Assembly (NCBI GenBank): GCA_020860385.1
Contig: JAJBUK010000057.1
Location: 20,059-84,058, forward strand
Source of the DNA: Clostridiales bacterium
Lineage (GTDB): Bacteria; Bacillota; Clostridia; Oscillospirales; Oscillospiraceae
Direction of reading: 5' to 3'
DNA: 64,000 nucleotides
Shown here: in pieces, positions 9,088 through 22,189 of the stretch
Layout: each line of letters opens with the position of its first letter
How positions within the stretch are numbered: the stretch's first letter is position 1
Program-made: the position numbers and the translations under genes
The notes under the pieces: model-generated
Databases searched by the model: none
Told to the model about the DNA's origin: nothing
What the model saw: only the letters and a program-made list of their open reading frames with translations

Positions 9088-9885
9088 CTATCCTTCGGCA
9101 GACGATTCCACTTCCAGGATCCGGGCACGGATGGAAAAATAGTCCTCCTCCTGACCGCAGCTCCGGGCCAGGGTGTCGTTAAACTCGACGTAAAAACAGT
9201 CTTCCAGCCGGAGCTGCCGGACGGCGGCCTGCGTCCGAAGGGCCTCCGCCTGGCGGTTCACGCAGACGGTCTGATTTTCTCCTGCCGGAATCCGGCTGTA
9301 CCGGCAGAGGTAGTCTCCGGCGGGGATGCATCCGCCGCCGTCCCTCCGTTTTTGGAACAGGAACCGCCTGCCCTGCCGGATGCAGAGGCCGGTATAAGGG
9401 CCGTCCGTCAGGTAGTTCACCACCACCATCTCCCCCGGCGCTCGGGACGGCTCCGCCTCAAAATCCAGCAGAAGCTCATATGCCTCCTCCGGGAAGGTGA
9501 GAACGGGATACCCCTTGTCCAGGTACCGCTGAAAGACCCGGTTGCTGTCCAGTACGCTTTGGAGCAGCCCCTTCCGCTGCTCCAGCTGCCGGATCAGCCG
9601 GTCGATCTCCCGATTCTGCTCCGCTAAAAACCGGCTGAAAAGCGCAGGGTCCCTGCTCTCCAGGCAGGTTTTGATGTCCTTTAGACTGACCCCCAGATCC
9701 CGCAGCGTCACGATCAGCGCCAGCTGATCCAGCTGGTTGACGGCGTAATAACGGTAGCCGTTTTCCCCGACATGGTTGGGATGGAATAATCCTATCTCAT
9801 CGTAATAGTGCAGGGTGCGCTTGTTCACCCCGGCCAGCTCCGCAAAGTCGCCAGTCTTGAAATAGAAGCCGGAAATTTTTTTCAC
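9088..9885 (-). CDS. MerR-family transcriptional regulator
   Basis: N-terminal MerR HTH 'YFKTGDFAELAGVNKRTLHYYDEIGLFHP'; probable GTG start at 9885 rather than 9975. Confidence 0.87.
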   Translation of the reverse strand: MKKISGFYFKTGDFAELAGVNKRTLHYYDEIGLFHPNHVGENGYRYYAVNQLDQLALIVTLRDLGVSLKDIKTCLESRDPALFSRFLAEQNREIDRLIRQLEQRKGLLQSVLDSNRVFQRYLDKGYPVLTFPEEAYELLLDFEAEPSRAPGEMVVVNYLTDGPYTGLCIRQGRRFLFQKRRDGGGCIPAGDYLCRYSRIPAGENQTVCVNRQAEALRTQAAVRQLRLEDCFYVEFNDTLARSCGQEEDYFSIRARILEVESSAEG

Positions 9886-9902
9886 GATTTGTCCACCGCC
9901 CC

Positions 9903-9933
9903 TTGACCTTACAGTAGCTGTAGGGTTTATACT
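9903..9933 (+). promoter_or_regulatory. MerR-type promoter/operator with 19-bp spacer, driving the MATE gene
   Basis: TTGACC-N19-TATACT with imperfect dyad CCTTACAG-TAG-CTGTAGGG in the spacer. Confidence 0.8.
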
Positions 9934-9959
9934 CTCATTGTAGAGGGAGGCGCTGGAAA

Positions 9960-11261
9960 ATGCAAGAGAAATCATTGACAGAGGGCCCCATCGGCAGATC
10001 CCTTCTGGGTTTCGCCCTGCCGGTGGTGCTGAGTATGCTGGCCGCCCAGTGCTATACCATTGCGGACACCATGATCGTGGGGCTAAAGCTGGACGCCAAC
10101 GCGCTGGCGGCGGTGTCCAACGCCTCCACCCTGCTGATGTGCTTCCTGTTCCTCTCCGGCGGCATGGAGCTGGGGGGCAACCTGCTGGTGGCTGCCCGCA
10201 AGCCAGTCTCCACCAAAGAGGAACTGACCAGGGTGGTGTACAACTTGCTCTTTGTGGATGCGGTCATTGGCCTGGTCATGCTGTCCCTGGGGCTGGCGGC
10301 TTTCCGCCCCCTGCTGCTGCTCATCAACACGCCGGAGGAAATCGTGGCCCAAGCGCTGCTGTACGGCAGCATCTACCTCATCGGCCTGCCCTTTCAAATG
10401 GTCTACGACCTCTCGCGGCAGATCCTCATCGGCTGCGGAGACTCCAAACTGCCGCTGTACCTCGTCCTGTTCACCTCGGCGCTGAACATCGGGCTGGATC
10501 TCATCCTGGTGGCGCGGCTGGGGGTGGCCGGTGCGGCGCTGGCTTCCGCCCTGGCCCAGCTGACGGGCTGCGCGGGGGTACTGCTCTGGCTCCGGCGGTC
10601 TGTCCTGACCTCCGGCTTCCGCCGCTCCATGCTGAAGGTCAGCTATATGAAGGAAATTGGCCGCCTGGCGCCTCCCAACACCCTCCAGCAGATGTCCGGC
10701 GCCATCGTTTCCGTCCTGAAGCAAAGCCTGCTGGGCGGGCTGGGCGTGGCCGCCATTGCGGGATTCAGCTGCGCCAGCAAGGTGTCCACCTTTCTGATGA
10801 TTTTCGTCTATGGCACGGCTCAGGCGCTGGTCACCTTTATCGCCCAGAATGCCGCTCTGGGCCGGACGGAACGCATCCGCGTGGGCATCCGGGCGGCGTA
10901 TCGCATCCTCTTTGTGCTGACCGGAGGGCTGGTGCTGCTCTGTGTGCTGCTGAACAGGCCCATCCTCCGGCTGTTCTCCGGGGACAGCCAGGTCGTCGCC
11001 TACGGCTCCGCCCTTCTGACCTTTGAAGCGCCGTCCTATCTGTTCGCCGTGGTGCGGCACGTCCAGGAGGCCCGGCTCCGGGGGCGGCAAAAGATGCTGC
11101 TCTACCTGGTTTCCAGCATCTCCACCATGGCGGTGAATGTTGCAGCCTGTATGCTCCTGGTGCCACGGGCAGGATACGCCGGGTTTTACCTCGCTACCTA
11201 CATCAGTACGGCGTGGAGCGTGGCGTTGTCCGTCCTGCTGGTGCGGCGAGCCAGGGCGTGA
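9960..11261 (+). CDS. MATE-family efflux transporter
   Basis: About 430-aa polytopic protein with MATE-like sequence; divergent from merR. Confidence 0.9.
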   Translation: MQEKSLTEGPIGRSLLGFALPVVLSMLAAQCYTIADTMIVGLKLDANALAAVSNASTLLMCFLFLSGGMELGGNLLVAARKPVSTKEELTRVVYNLLFVDAVIGLVMLSLGLAAFRPLLLLINTPEEIVAQALLYGSIYLIGLPFQMVYDLSRQILIGCGDSKLPLYLVLFTSALNIGLDLILVARLGVAGAALASALAQLTGCAGVLLWLRRSVLTSGFRRSMLKVSYMKEIGRLAPPNTLQQMSGAIVSVLKQSLLGGLGVAAIAGFSCASKVSTFLMIFVYGTAQALVTFIAQNAALGRTERIRVGIRAAYRILFVLTGGLVLLCVLLNRPILRLFSGDSQVVAYGSALLTFEAPSYLFAVVRHVQEARLRGRQKMLLYLVSSISTMAVNVAACMLLVPRAGYAGFYLATYISTAWSVALSVLLVRRARA

Positions 11262-11311
11262 AGCGATGCTGTGATTTGGCCGGAACCCTGAACCGCACCT
11301 GTCATAAAACA

Positions 11312-11361
11312 TAAAAAGCGGGAGGAACGCCCATGCAGGGCGTTCCTCCCGCGCTTTTTTG
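11312..11361. terminator. Bidirectional intrinsic terminator
   Basis: GCGGGAGGAACGCCC-ATGCA-GGGCGTTCCTCCCGC with A and T tracts. Confidence 0.88.
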
Positions 11362-11395
11362 TTGTGGAAGGAAAGCGTGAAAACGCAGCGTTTGT

Positions 11396-12448
11396 TCAGC
11401 GGTTCCCCAAAGTTCTGTCACTGTAGGCCAGGGTGCCCAGGCCCTCCACATACGTCTGGTACTGGATGCCGCGAGGGGTCTCCTCTCGGCTGACCCAGCC
11501 ATGCTCCGGGTCAGATAGGGCCCGTGCGCAGGCGTCTGCCATATGCTGAACCGCGACATTTTCCAGGTCGGTGACGAAGTGGCCGCTGAACACATGGTCG
11601 AACTCGTCCATCCGGGCGGCCAGACGCTGCATGGCGGCCCCCATGGTCGCCACAGAGGCGCAGGCGCTGTAGGGATTGTCCGGCCCGACGCTGCCGACGC
11701 CCACCCGCATACTGACGATGTCGTCACCGGCGAAGAACACCTTGTCCTTTTTGTCCAGATAACCGGCGTGGCCGGGGGTGTGGCCCCCCAGGTGAACGAG
11801 TTCCACCTCATGGCCGCCGCCCAGGTCGAAGGTGTAACCGTCCGGGCAGCCCACGATTTCATAGGGCCGGAAGCCAATCAGGTCAGAGCGGTCAAACTCC
11901 GTCCAAATGCAGCGGCCGGTGCCCTCCTCAAAGAGGTAATCCCACAAATGCTCATCCAGGGCCTGCATACTGGGCACTTCATACTCGTGGCAGTAGATGC
12001 GGTCAAACTGCGAATTGCCATAGGCGTGGTCAAAGTGGCAGTGGGTGTTGACTACATAAAGCTCCTTCCCGCCGGTGAGCTTGTCGCACAGCCCTTTCAG
12101 GTCGCCCAGGCCGAAGCCGGTGTCCACCAGCAGCGCCCGTTCCGGCCCCACCACCAGGTACATCCACACATCGCCCATGCCGTCCAGACTCTCCATCAGG
12201 AAGCCGTAAATGTTCTCCCGGAACTGGTAGACCTCCACATAGGGGTCAATGTCATAGACTGTTTTCGTCTTGTCCCGCTCCCGCAACAGCTTCATGTAGG
12301 CCCAGCAGGTGTCGGAAATAGGGTCGACCTGATAGATTCTCTGGGTTCGCACCTCGGAACGGATGGGGAAATTCTGACGGCACCGCTGCTCCTCCGGAAT
12401 GCGGAAATGCTCCTTTTCAAAGCCGGGCTGTTTCGCTTGCTTGCTCAT
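11396..12448 (-). CDS. MBL-fold metallohydrolase
   Basis: NTHCHFDHAYGN, GGHTPGHAGYLD, SGHF motifs. Confidence 0.87.
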   Translation of the reverse strand: MSKQAKQPGFEKEHFRIPEEQRCRQNFPIRSEVRTQRIYQVDPISDTCWAYMKLLRERDKTKTVYDIDPYVEVYQFRENIYGFLMESLDGMGDVWMYLVVGPERALLVDTGFGLGDLKGLCDKLTGGKELYVVNTHCHFDHAYGNSQFDRIYCHEYEVPSMQALDEHLWDYLFEEGTGRCIWTEFDRSDLIGFRPYEIVGCPDGYTFDLGGGHEVELVHLGGHTPGHAGYLDKKDKVFFAGDDIVSMRVGVGSVGPDNPYSACASVATMGAAMQRLAARMDEFDHVFSGHFVTDLENVAVQHMADACARALSDPEHGWVSREETPRGIQYQTYVEGLGTLAYSDRTLGNR

Positions 12449-12550
12449 GCTGCTACCTCCAAATCATGATATTACATCCTGTATAACTTCATTCTACACG
12501 GATTTCCCGGGGGTTGCAAGCTGTTTTTGAAAAATAGCGCTCAGGCAGGA

Positions 12551-12865
12551 TTACTTCATAAACTGGTCGATGGCCTTTTCCAAATCCTCGATGGCCTGGA
12601 GGTTGCCCTCCTCCACCGCATCCACGATGCAGTGGTCGATGTGGTCCTTCAAAATCACCCGGCTGGTGCTGGTCAGGGCGGAGCGGACGGCGGCCAGCTG
12701 AATCAGCACCGCCGAGCAGTCCTCCCCGTCCTCCACCATCTGCCGGACGTGCTCCAGATGGCCGATGGCCCGGGAGAGGCGGTTCAGGACGGCTTTCGTG
12801 CTGGTATGCTCGTGCTTGTGGGGAACGCCCGCCTCGTGCAGCTCTTTGTGTTCTTCCTCTGTCAT
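12551..12865 (-). CDS. CsoR/FrmR-family metal-sensing repressor (DUF156)
   Basis: 'LNRLSRAIGHLEHVRQMVEDGEDCSAVLIQLAAVRSAL' and 'DHIDHC'; likely start MTEEEH at 12865. Confidence 0.88.
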   Translation of the reverse strand: MTEEEHKELHEAGVPHKHEHTSTKAVLNRLSRAIGHLEHVRQMVEDGEDCSAVLIQLAAVRSALTSTSRVILKDHIDHCIVDAVEEGNLQAIEDLEKAIDQFMK

Positions 12866-12935
12866 TTCAGCACCTCCCGGGATGATTTGCAACATTATTG
12901 TATCAGAATCCGCGGATTTTGCAAGCCCCGGCGGC

Positions 12936-15176
12936 TTAGGCGTCCTCCGCCATCAGCCTGGCCCGGAGGCCGCTGTACCGCCGGGTCTGTCGGTCATTGG
13001 CCACCATTTTGGCAATGACGCCCTCTTCCCCCACGATGATGAGCAAATCCTTCGCCCTGGTGATGGCGGTGTAGAGGACGCCCCGGGTCAGCAGCTTGGG
13101 GGCCCCGTTGACGGCGGCCAGGATGACCGCCCGGTACTCGCTGCCCTGGGCCTTATGTACCGTCATGGCGTAGGCCGGCTCCAGCTCGGACAGCATATCG
13201 GAGGTGTACTCCGCTACCCGGCCCTCAAAGTTGATGGTCATTAACTCGGTGCGGCTGTCAATGGACTCTATCACGCCGATGTCCCCGTTGAAAATGCCCA
13301 TGCCGCCCTTACCGCCCCGGTGCTCCCGCCACAGGATGTCGTAATTGTTCCGAATCTGCATGACCCGGTCTCCCTCCCGGAAGGTGAAGCCGCCGTACTG
13401 CTTCTCCCGCTTGTCCGCCCCCGGGGGATTCAGCGCCGCCTGGAGGGCCGTGTTCAGGTTAGCAGTCCCGGCGATGTACTTGCGGGTGGGGGAGAGCACC
13501 TGGATTTGGTCGGCGGGGATGCCCATATTCTGGGGCAGCCGCCGGACGCACAGGTCCACGATGGTCTCCACCGCCTGCTCCGGGTCGGGCCTGCGGAGGA
13601 AGAAGAAGTCCTTCCCCCGGTTGTGGAGGTCTGGGCACTCCCCCTGGTCTACCGCATGGGCGTTCATCACGATGGCGGACTCCCGGGCCTGACGGAAAAT
13701 CTCCGTCAGCCGCACCAGCGGGATTTTGCCGGAGCGAATCAGATGGTCAAAGAGCTGCCCCGGCCCCACGCTGGGGAGCTGGTCCGGGTCGCCCACCAGC
13801 ACCAGGCGGCAGCCTCCTTTCAGCGCCCGCAGCAGGGAGGCCATCAGGGGGATGTCCACCATGGACATCTCATCCACGATGACTGCCTCCGCCTCCAGTG
13901 GGTCGTCCTCATCCTTGGAGAAGGCCAGCTGTCCGCTGGCCGGGTCGTACCCCGCCCCCAGCAGACGGTGGATGGTGGTGGCCTCCACGCCGCACAGGTC
14001 GCTGAGCCGTTTCGCGGCCCGGCCGGTGGGGGCGGCCAGGTCGGTTTTCACCCCAGTGGCCTCGAAGAGGCCCAGAATCCCCCGGAGAGAAGTGGTCTTG
14101 CCGGTGCCGGGGCCGCCAGTCAGCAGCATGACCTGGCTCCGGGCCGCCAGCCGCACCGCCTCCCGCTGCTGGGGGGCGTAGGTCAGGTGCTGCCGCTGCT
14201 CCACCTGGTCGATCAGCTCCTCGATGTTGGCAGGGGGGAGCAGCTCCCGGCCCAGCATCTCCTTCAGGCGCAGGGCGATGTAACACTCGTCCTCATAGAG
14301 GTCGGCCCGGTAAACGGCGGTGAGCCCGGCGATCTCATCAATGACGATTTCGCCCCGCAGCTGCAAGGCCTCCAGCGCCTCCTCCATCGTCTCCAGGGAA
14401 GGGGTGCCCTCGCTGCTGCGGAGCAGGCGGGCGGCCACCGGCAGCAGCTTGTCTCTGGGCAGAAACACATGGCCCACGTCCAGGTTGTGGGTCAGGGTGT
14501 AGAGGATGCCCGCCTCCACCCGCTGAGGGTCGTCCGCCCGGATGCCCAGCTGGGCGGCCAGGCGGTCGGCGTCGGCAAACCGCACCCCCCACTCCGGGTC
14601 CACCAGAAGGTAGGGGTCGCCCTGCACCATCTCGATGGCCTTTGGCCCGTAGTCATGCCACAGGGGCAGAGCCAGCCCGGCGGGCAGGCTGTGCTGGGAC
14701 AGGAACTCCAGCAGCGTGCGCATCCCCGCCTTTTGCAGGAACTCCGACTGGATGGCCCGGGCCTTTTTCAGGGAGAGCCCCTTGATTTCCGCCAGCTTTT
14801 CCGGCTGGGATTCCAGCACCTCAAAGGTGCGCGCACCGAAGGTGCTGGTCAGCGTTTGGGCCAGCTTGGGGCCGATGCCCTTGATGACCCCGGCGGAGAG
14901 GTAGGCCAGGATGGCGTCCGTCTCGGTGGGGAGCTGCTGTTCCCCACGCTCTGCCCGGAACTGGCGGCCGTAGCTGGGATGGCTTTGCCAGCTGCCCTCC
15001 AGCAGCAGGTGCATTCCGGTGCAGACCCCCGGCAGGACGCCCACCACCGTCACCGCTTCCCCGCGGCCCGCCTTGAGCCGCAGCACGGAGTAACCGTTCT
15101 CCTGATTCTGGAAAACCACGGCGGAGACGGTCCCCTCCAGCTGCTCCAGCTCAGTTTTCTCCATTGCGTTCACCAT
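12936..15176 (-). CDS. recD2: ATP-dependent RecD-like DNA helicase RecD2
   Basis: Walker A 'LTGGPGTGKTTSLRG', 'VDEMSMVD', 'AMTVHKAQGSEY' helicase motifs. Confidence 0.93.
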   Translation of the reverse strand: MVNAMEKTELEQLEGTVSAVVFQNQENGYSVLRLKAGRGEAVTVVGVLPGVCTGMHLLLEGSWQSHPSYGRQFRAERGEQQLPTETDAILAYLSAGVIKGIGPKLAQTLTSTFGARTFEVLESQPEKLAEIKGLSLKKARAIQSEFLQKAGMRTLLEFLSQHSLPAGLALPLWHDYGPKAIEMVQGDPYLLVDPEWGVRFADADRLAAQLGIRADDPQRVEAGILYTLTHNLDVGHVFLPRDKLLPVAARLLRSSEGTPSLETMEEALEALQLRGEIVIDEIAGLTAVYRADLYEDECYIALRLKEMLGRELLPPANIEELIDQVEQRQHLTYAPQQREAVRLAARSQVMLLTGGPGTGKTTSLRGILGLFEATGVKTDLAAPTGRAAKRLSDLCGVEATTIHRLLGAGYDPASGQLAFSKDEDDPLEAEAVIVDEMSMVDIPLMASLLRALKGGCRLVLVGDPDQLPSVGPGQLFDHLIRSGKIPLVRLTEIFRQARESAIVMNAHAVDQGECPDLHNRGKDFFFLRRPDPEQAVETIVDLCVRRLPQNMGIPADQIQVLSPTRKYIAGTANLNTALQAALNPPGADKREKQYGGFTFREGDRVMQIRNNYDILWREHRGGKGGMGIFNGDIGVIESIDSRTELMTINFEGRVAEYTSDMLSELEPAYAMTVHKAQGSEYRAVILAAVNGAPKLLTRGVLYTAITRAKDLLIIVGEEGVIAKMVANDRQTRRYSGLRARLMAEDA

Positions 15177-15198
15177 CCTAACCAGCCGCGCCGGGGAT

Positions 15199-15516
15199 TC
15201 AGCGGCGCTCCGAATCCGCCTGCGGCGTTCGTATCGTTATATGGGGCTTCCCCCGGACGGCCCGCAGCAGGCGGGCGCGCCCCTCCTCCGTCAGCCCGTC
15301 GTCCGTCACTTCAATGCGAGCGTCCAGCAGCCGGTCGGCGGACAGCCAGCCCAGGGCGCGGAGCGCGGCCTCGGCTTCCGCACCGTCTCCCGCAGCGGAG
15401 AGCCGGACGGAGATACCGCTCCCCCGGGCCCCGCTCAGCACCAGCCAGCCGTAAATCATCCACGCCAGGCAGCACAGCCCGAAGGCCGCCCCCAGCGCCA
15501 GCAATGCAGTCAGCAT
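15199..15516 (-). CDS. Hypothetical protein with one N-terminal TM helix
   Basis: ORF with hydrophobic N-terminus, 3' of recD2. Confidence 0.5.
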   Translation of the reverse strand: MLTALLALGAAFGLCCLAWMIYGWLVLSGARGSGISVRLSAAGDGAEAEAALRALGWLSADRLLDARIEVTDDGLTEEGRARLLRAVRGKPHITIRTPQADSERR

Positions 15517-15587
15517 AAATCGTCACCCCCAAAGCATCCTATGCACTCTGGGGGCGGATTGCGCGTGGGTTGAAGGAAGAAGGTTCC

Positions 15588-16088
15588 TTAAAACAGCGAC
15601 GCCACGCCGTAGCTGACGACGCTGACAATGGCCCCGGCGGCCAGCACCCCCAGGGTGATGGCGGGAGCCGCGTTGCGGATGCGCACCCCGGCCAGGGCGG
15701 CCAGCATGGAGGCGGTCCAGGCCCCGGTGCCGGGCAGCGGGACGGCGGTCAGAACAAACAGGGCGGCCCCCGCGTAGCGGTCCAGGAAGCCCCGGTGCTT
15801 TGTGCAGTGCCGTTCCAGCCACAGGGCGAAGCGGCCCACCACGCCGCCCCGGTGGCGCATCCACCGCAGCACCCGCTGGAACAGGATCAGGATGGGGATG
15901 ATGGGGATGCAGTTGCCGATAATGCAGATGGGGATGGCAAGCTTTGGCGCGAGGCCGAAGCCCACCGCGATGGGGATACCGCCCCGCAACTCCACCACCG
16001 GCAGCATGGAGACGAAGCAGGAGATGAGCACCTTACCGGCGATGGTAGAGGTGAACCAAGCCCACAGGCTCTGGAGCGCAGCGATCAT
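15588..16088 (-). CDS. Small multi-drug export protein (COG2426-like)
   Basis: 'PVVELRGGIPIAVGFGL', 'AVPLPGTGAWTAS'. Confidence 0.82.
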   Translation of the reverse strand: MIAALQSLWAWFTSTIAGKVLISCFVSMLPVVELRGGIPIAVGFGLAPKLAIPICIIGNCIPIIPILILFQRVLRWMRHRGGVVGRFALWLERHCTKHRGFLDRYAGAALFVLTAVPLPGTGAWTASMLAALAGVRIRNAAPAITLGVLAAGAIVSVVSYGVASLF

Positions 16089-16152
16089 AAACGTGTGACC
16101 CTTTCTTTCTGTAATGCGAATACGCGACGGAAGGAGCAGAAGTGCTTTCTGG

Positions 16153-16500
16153 TTACGCCAGGCTGGGGAAGGCCCGATGGAGCTGGGCCTGGCAATGCTC
16201 GATGGCGCAGTGCAGCGTCAGAGGGGACAGGCCACTGTACTTGTTCTTGCAGTCCTGCTGGGCATAGCTGTCCTCGTAGCCCATCAGCCTGTCCAGGGCG
16301 TAGGTGCTGTAGAACTGAAAGCAGGTCTGGTAATGCTCCGCCACCCAGTCGGTGTTGGGGAACAGCAGCGGGGCCAGCCGCTTTGCCAGCTCGGCAGCCT
16401 CCTCCAGCCCGCCGGGGAACAGCCTTGCGGCAAACTCCGGACGGAAGCCGTCATAGGCCAGGCTGATTTGCTGCATCTGAAATTGTTCCATATAATTCAT
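16153..16500 (-). CDS. Hypothetical protein
   Basis: 115-aa ORF in the uvrBA direction; start overlaps the uvrA region closely. Confidence 0.5.
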   Translation of the reverse strand: MNYMEQFQMQQISLAYDGFRPEFAARLFPGGLEEAAELAKRLAPLLFPNTDWVAEHYQTCFQFYSTYALDRLMGYEDSYAQQDCKNKYSGLSPLTLHCAIEHCQAQLHRAFPSLA

Positions 16501-16503
16501 AGC

Positions 16504-19341
<2,838 letters not shown>

Positions 19342-19377
19342 GAATGGTGAAGCTCCTTACTGCCCCCGCCGTGCGGG

Positions 19378-21351
19378 TCAGTTCTTCTTCAATTTCCCCC
19401 GCAGCTCGATGATTTGGTCCCGCAGCGCGGCGGCCAGTTCGAACTCCAGCTGCTGGGCGGCCTTGCGCATCTGCTTTTCCAGCTTCTCGACGGCGGCCTT
19501 TATCTCGGCCTGGGTCATCTGTTTGCCGCTGAAATCGTCGGTGTCCTCCACCGCCTTGGAGATTTCCAGCAGCTCCCGCACATCCTTCTTGATGGTTTTG
19601 GGGACGATGCCGTGAGCCTTGTTGTAGGCGTCCTGAGCCTCCCGGCGGCGGGCGGTCTCGTCCATGGCGTAGGCCATGGAGGGGGTGACGGTGTCGGCAT
19701 AGAGGATGACCTTGCCCTGAGCGTTCCGGGCGGCCCGGCCGATGGTCTGAATCAGGGAGGTGCCGGAGCGCAGAAAGCCCTCCTTGTCCGCGTCCAGAAT
19801 GACCACCAGGCTAACCTCCGGCATATCCAGCCCCTCCCGGAGCAGGTTGATGCCCACCAGCACGTCAAAGGTGCCCAGCCGCAGGTCGCGTATCATCTCC
19901 GTCCGCTCGATGGTTTCAATGGAGTGGTGCATATACTTCGCCTTGATGCCGGAGGAGCGGAGGTATTCCGTCAGGTCCTCCGCCATTTTGATGGTCAGGG
20001 TGGTGACCAGCACCCGATCCTTCCGCTCGATGCGCAGGTTGATTTCCCCGATCAGGTCGTCGATCTGACCCTCCACCGGGCGCGCCTCGATTTCTGGGTC
20101 CAGCAGGCCGGTGGGCCGGATGAGCTGCTCCACCACCTGGCCGGAGCGCTCCTGCTCGTACTTGCCGGGGGTGGCGGAGACGTAAATCACCTGGTTGATG
20201 CGCTCCTGAAACTCGTCAAATTTCAGGGGGCGGTTGTCATAGGCGCAGGGCAGGCGGAAGCCGTAGTCCACCAGGGTGGTTTTCCGCTGATGGTCGCCGT
20301 TGTACATGGCCCGCACCTGGGGGAGGGTGACATGACTCTCGTCAATGAACATGAGGAAATTCTTCGGGAAGTAGTCCAGCAGCGTCAGGGGCGGGGAGCC
20401 TTCAGGCCGGTCTGAAATCACCCGGGAATAGTTCTCGATGCCCTGGCAGTAGCCCAGTTCCCGAATCATCTCCATGTCGTACTGGGTGCGCTGGCGGATG
20501 CGCTGGGCCTCCACCGCCTTGCCCTGGGCCTCGAAAAAGGCCACCCGCTCCCACATCTCACGCTCTATCTCCACCAGCGCCTTCGCCAGCTTCTCCTTGG
20601 AGGTGACATAGTGGCTGGCGGGATAGATGGCCACATGGTTCAGGATGCGGGTGGGGGTGCCGGTGACCACGTTGACCTCGCTGATGCGGTCGATTTCGTC
20701 CCCCCAGAACTCCACGCGGATGGCGTGGTCTTTCGCGTACACTGGGAAAATCTCCACCGTGTCCCCCCGGACGCGGAACATATTGCGCTCAAAGGCGATG
20801 TCGTTGCGCTCGTAGCGTATCTCAATCAGCTTGCTCAGCAAAGCGTCCCGGCTATACTCCATGCCGGTGCGGAGGCTGATGACCATGTTTTTGTAGTCGA
20901 TAGGGTCGCCCAGGCCGTAGATGCAGGAGACGGAGGCCACCACAATCACGTCCTCCCGCTCAAACAGGGCGGAGGTAGCGGAGGAGCGGAGGCGGTCAAT
21001 TTCATCGTTGACGCTGGCGTCCTTCTCGATGAAGGTGTCCGTGTGGGGGATATAGGCTTCCGGCTGATAGTAGTCGTAGTAGGAGACGAAGTACTCCACC
21101 GCGTTCTCTGGAAAGAACTCCTTGAACTCCGCGCAGAGCTGGGCGGCCAGGGTCTTGTTGTGTGCCAGCACCAGGGTGGGGCGCTGCACCTGCTCGATGA
21201 CCTTGGCCATGGTAAAGGTCTTACCGGAGCCGGTGACCCCCAGCAGGGTCTGCTCATCCAGCCCCAGCTCCACCCCCTGGGCCAGGGCGGCAATGGCCTC
21301 CGGCTGGTCGCCGGAGGGTTCAAAGGGGGCGTGTACTTTGAAAGGGGGCAA
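19378..21351 (-). CDS. uvrB: Excinuclease ABC subunit B
   Basis: '[17 protein letters not shown]', beta-hairpin '[12 protein letters not shown]', C-terminal UVR motif. Confidence 0.98.
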   Translation of the reverse strand: MPPFKVHAPFEPSGDQPEAIAALAQGVELGLDEQTLLGVTGSGKTFTMAKVIEQVQRPTLVLAHNKTLAAQLCAEFKEFFPENAVEYFVSYYDYYQPEAYIPHTDTFIEKDASVNDEIDRLRSSATSALFEREDVIVVASVSCIYGLGDPIDYKNMVISLRTGMEYSRDALLSKLIEIRYERNDIAFERNMFRVRGDTVEIFPVYAKDHAIRVEFWGDEIDRISEVNVVTGTPTRILNHVAIYPASHYVTSKEKLAKALVEIEREMWERVAFFEAQGKAVEAQRIRQRTQYDMEMIRELGYCQGIENYSRVISDRPEGSPPLTLLDYFPKNFLMFIDESHVTLPQVRAMYNGDHQRKTTLVDYGFRLPCAYDNRPLKFDEFQERINQVIYVSATPGKYEQERSGQVVEQLIRPTGLLDPEIEARPVEGQIDDLIGEINLRIERKDRVLVTTLTIKMAEDLTEYLRSSGIKAKYMHHSIETIERTEMIRDLRLGTFDVLVGINLLREGLDMPEVSLVVILDADKEGFLRSGTSLIQTIGRAARNAQGKVILYADTVTPSMAYAMDETARRREAQDAYNKAHGIVPKTIKKDVRELLEISKAVEDTDDFSGKQMTQAEIKAAVEKLEKQMRKAAQQLEFELAAALRDQIIELRGKLKKN

Positions 21352-21395
21352 GGGGATTCACCTCCCGTGGTGAAGTGCGTGGGTGCGCGGACGGC

Positions 21396-22070
21396 TTACG
21401 CCTTTGCGCCGTACTGCGCCAGATAGGCTTCCATGCTGGCCTTCATGGCGTCGTCAATGTAGACCTTCCCGTCGATGGGGCGGTTGTGGAGGAAGGCAAT
21501 GATCTCCTTTACGGTGACGATGGGGCAGACCTTGATGCCGTAGTCCTGCCGCAGCTCGTCCAGGGTGGAGCAGTCTCTGGTGCCACGCTCCATCCGGTCT
21601 ACGCTGACGAACAGGTAGGCCAGCTTCGCGTCGGCAACGTGCTTGAACAGCTCGATGCTCTCCCGGACGGCGGTGCCGGCGGTGACTACGTCCTCCACAA
21701 TGGCGATCACGTCCCCGTCCTGGGGCTTGTAGCCCACCATGCTGCCGCCCTCGCCGTGGTCTTTGGCCTCCTTGCGGTTGAAGCAGTAGGGCAGGTCGAT
21801 GCCATAGTTGCGGTACAGGCTGGCGGAGGCGGTGACCACCAGAGGGATGCCCTTGTAGGCAGGGCCGAACAGGGCGGTGACTTCCTCGCCCAGGTTCTCC
21901 TTCAGGCAGGCGGCGTAGTAGTCTCCCAGCTTGGCGGCCTGGGCGCCGGTTTTATAGTTGCCGGTGTTGATAAAGTAAGGGGTTTTGCGGCCGCTCTTTG
22001 TGGTAAAATCACCGAAGGTCAGCACGCCGGAGCGTACCATGAAGGTGATAAATTCCTCTTTGTAGGTCAT
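21396..22070 (-). CDS. pyrE: Orotate phosphoribosyltransferase
   Basis: 'VIAIVEDVVTAGTAVRES' PRPP motif and overall OPRT sequence. Confidence 0.92.
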   Translation of the reverse strand: MTYKEEFITFMVRSGVLTFGDFTTKSGRKTPYFINTGNYKTGAQAAKLGDYYAACLKENLGEEVTALFGPAYKGIPLVVTASASLYRNYGIDLPYCFNRKEAKDHGEGGSMVGYKPQDGDVIAIVEDVVTAGTAVRESIELFKHVADAKLAYLFVSVDRMERGTRDCSTLDELRQDYGIKVCPIVTVKEIIAFLHNRPIDGKVYIDDAMKASMEAYLAQYGAKA

Positions 22071-22189
22071 AACGAAGCACTCCTTCTCAATTCATCCTGG
22101 TCGGGAAATTCACATCGGGTACAGTATAGCACATTTGTTCCCAAGAGACAAGCGGTTCCTGAAAAATGCTCCCCCGGTTTGGCAGCGCT

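Noticed and set aside
13320-15518. 732-aa plus-strand ORF
   Set aside because: Antisense to recD2; low-complexity composition.
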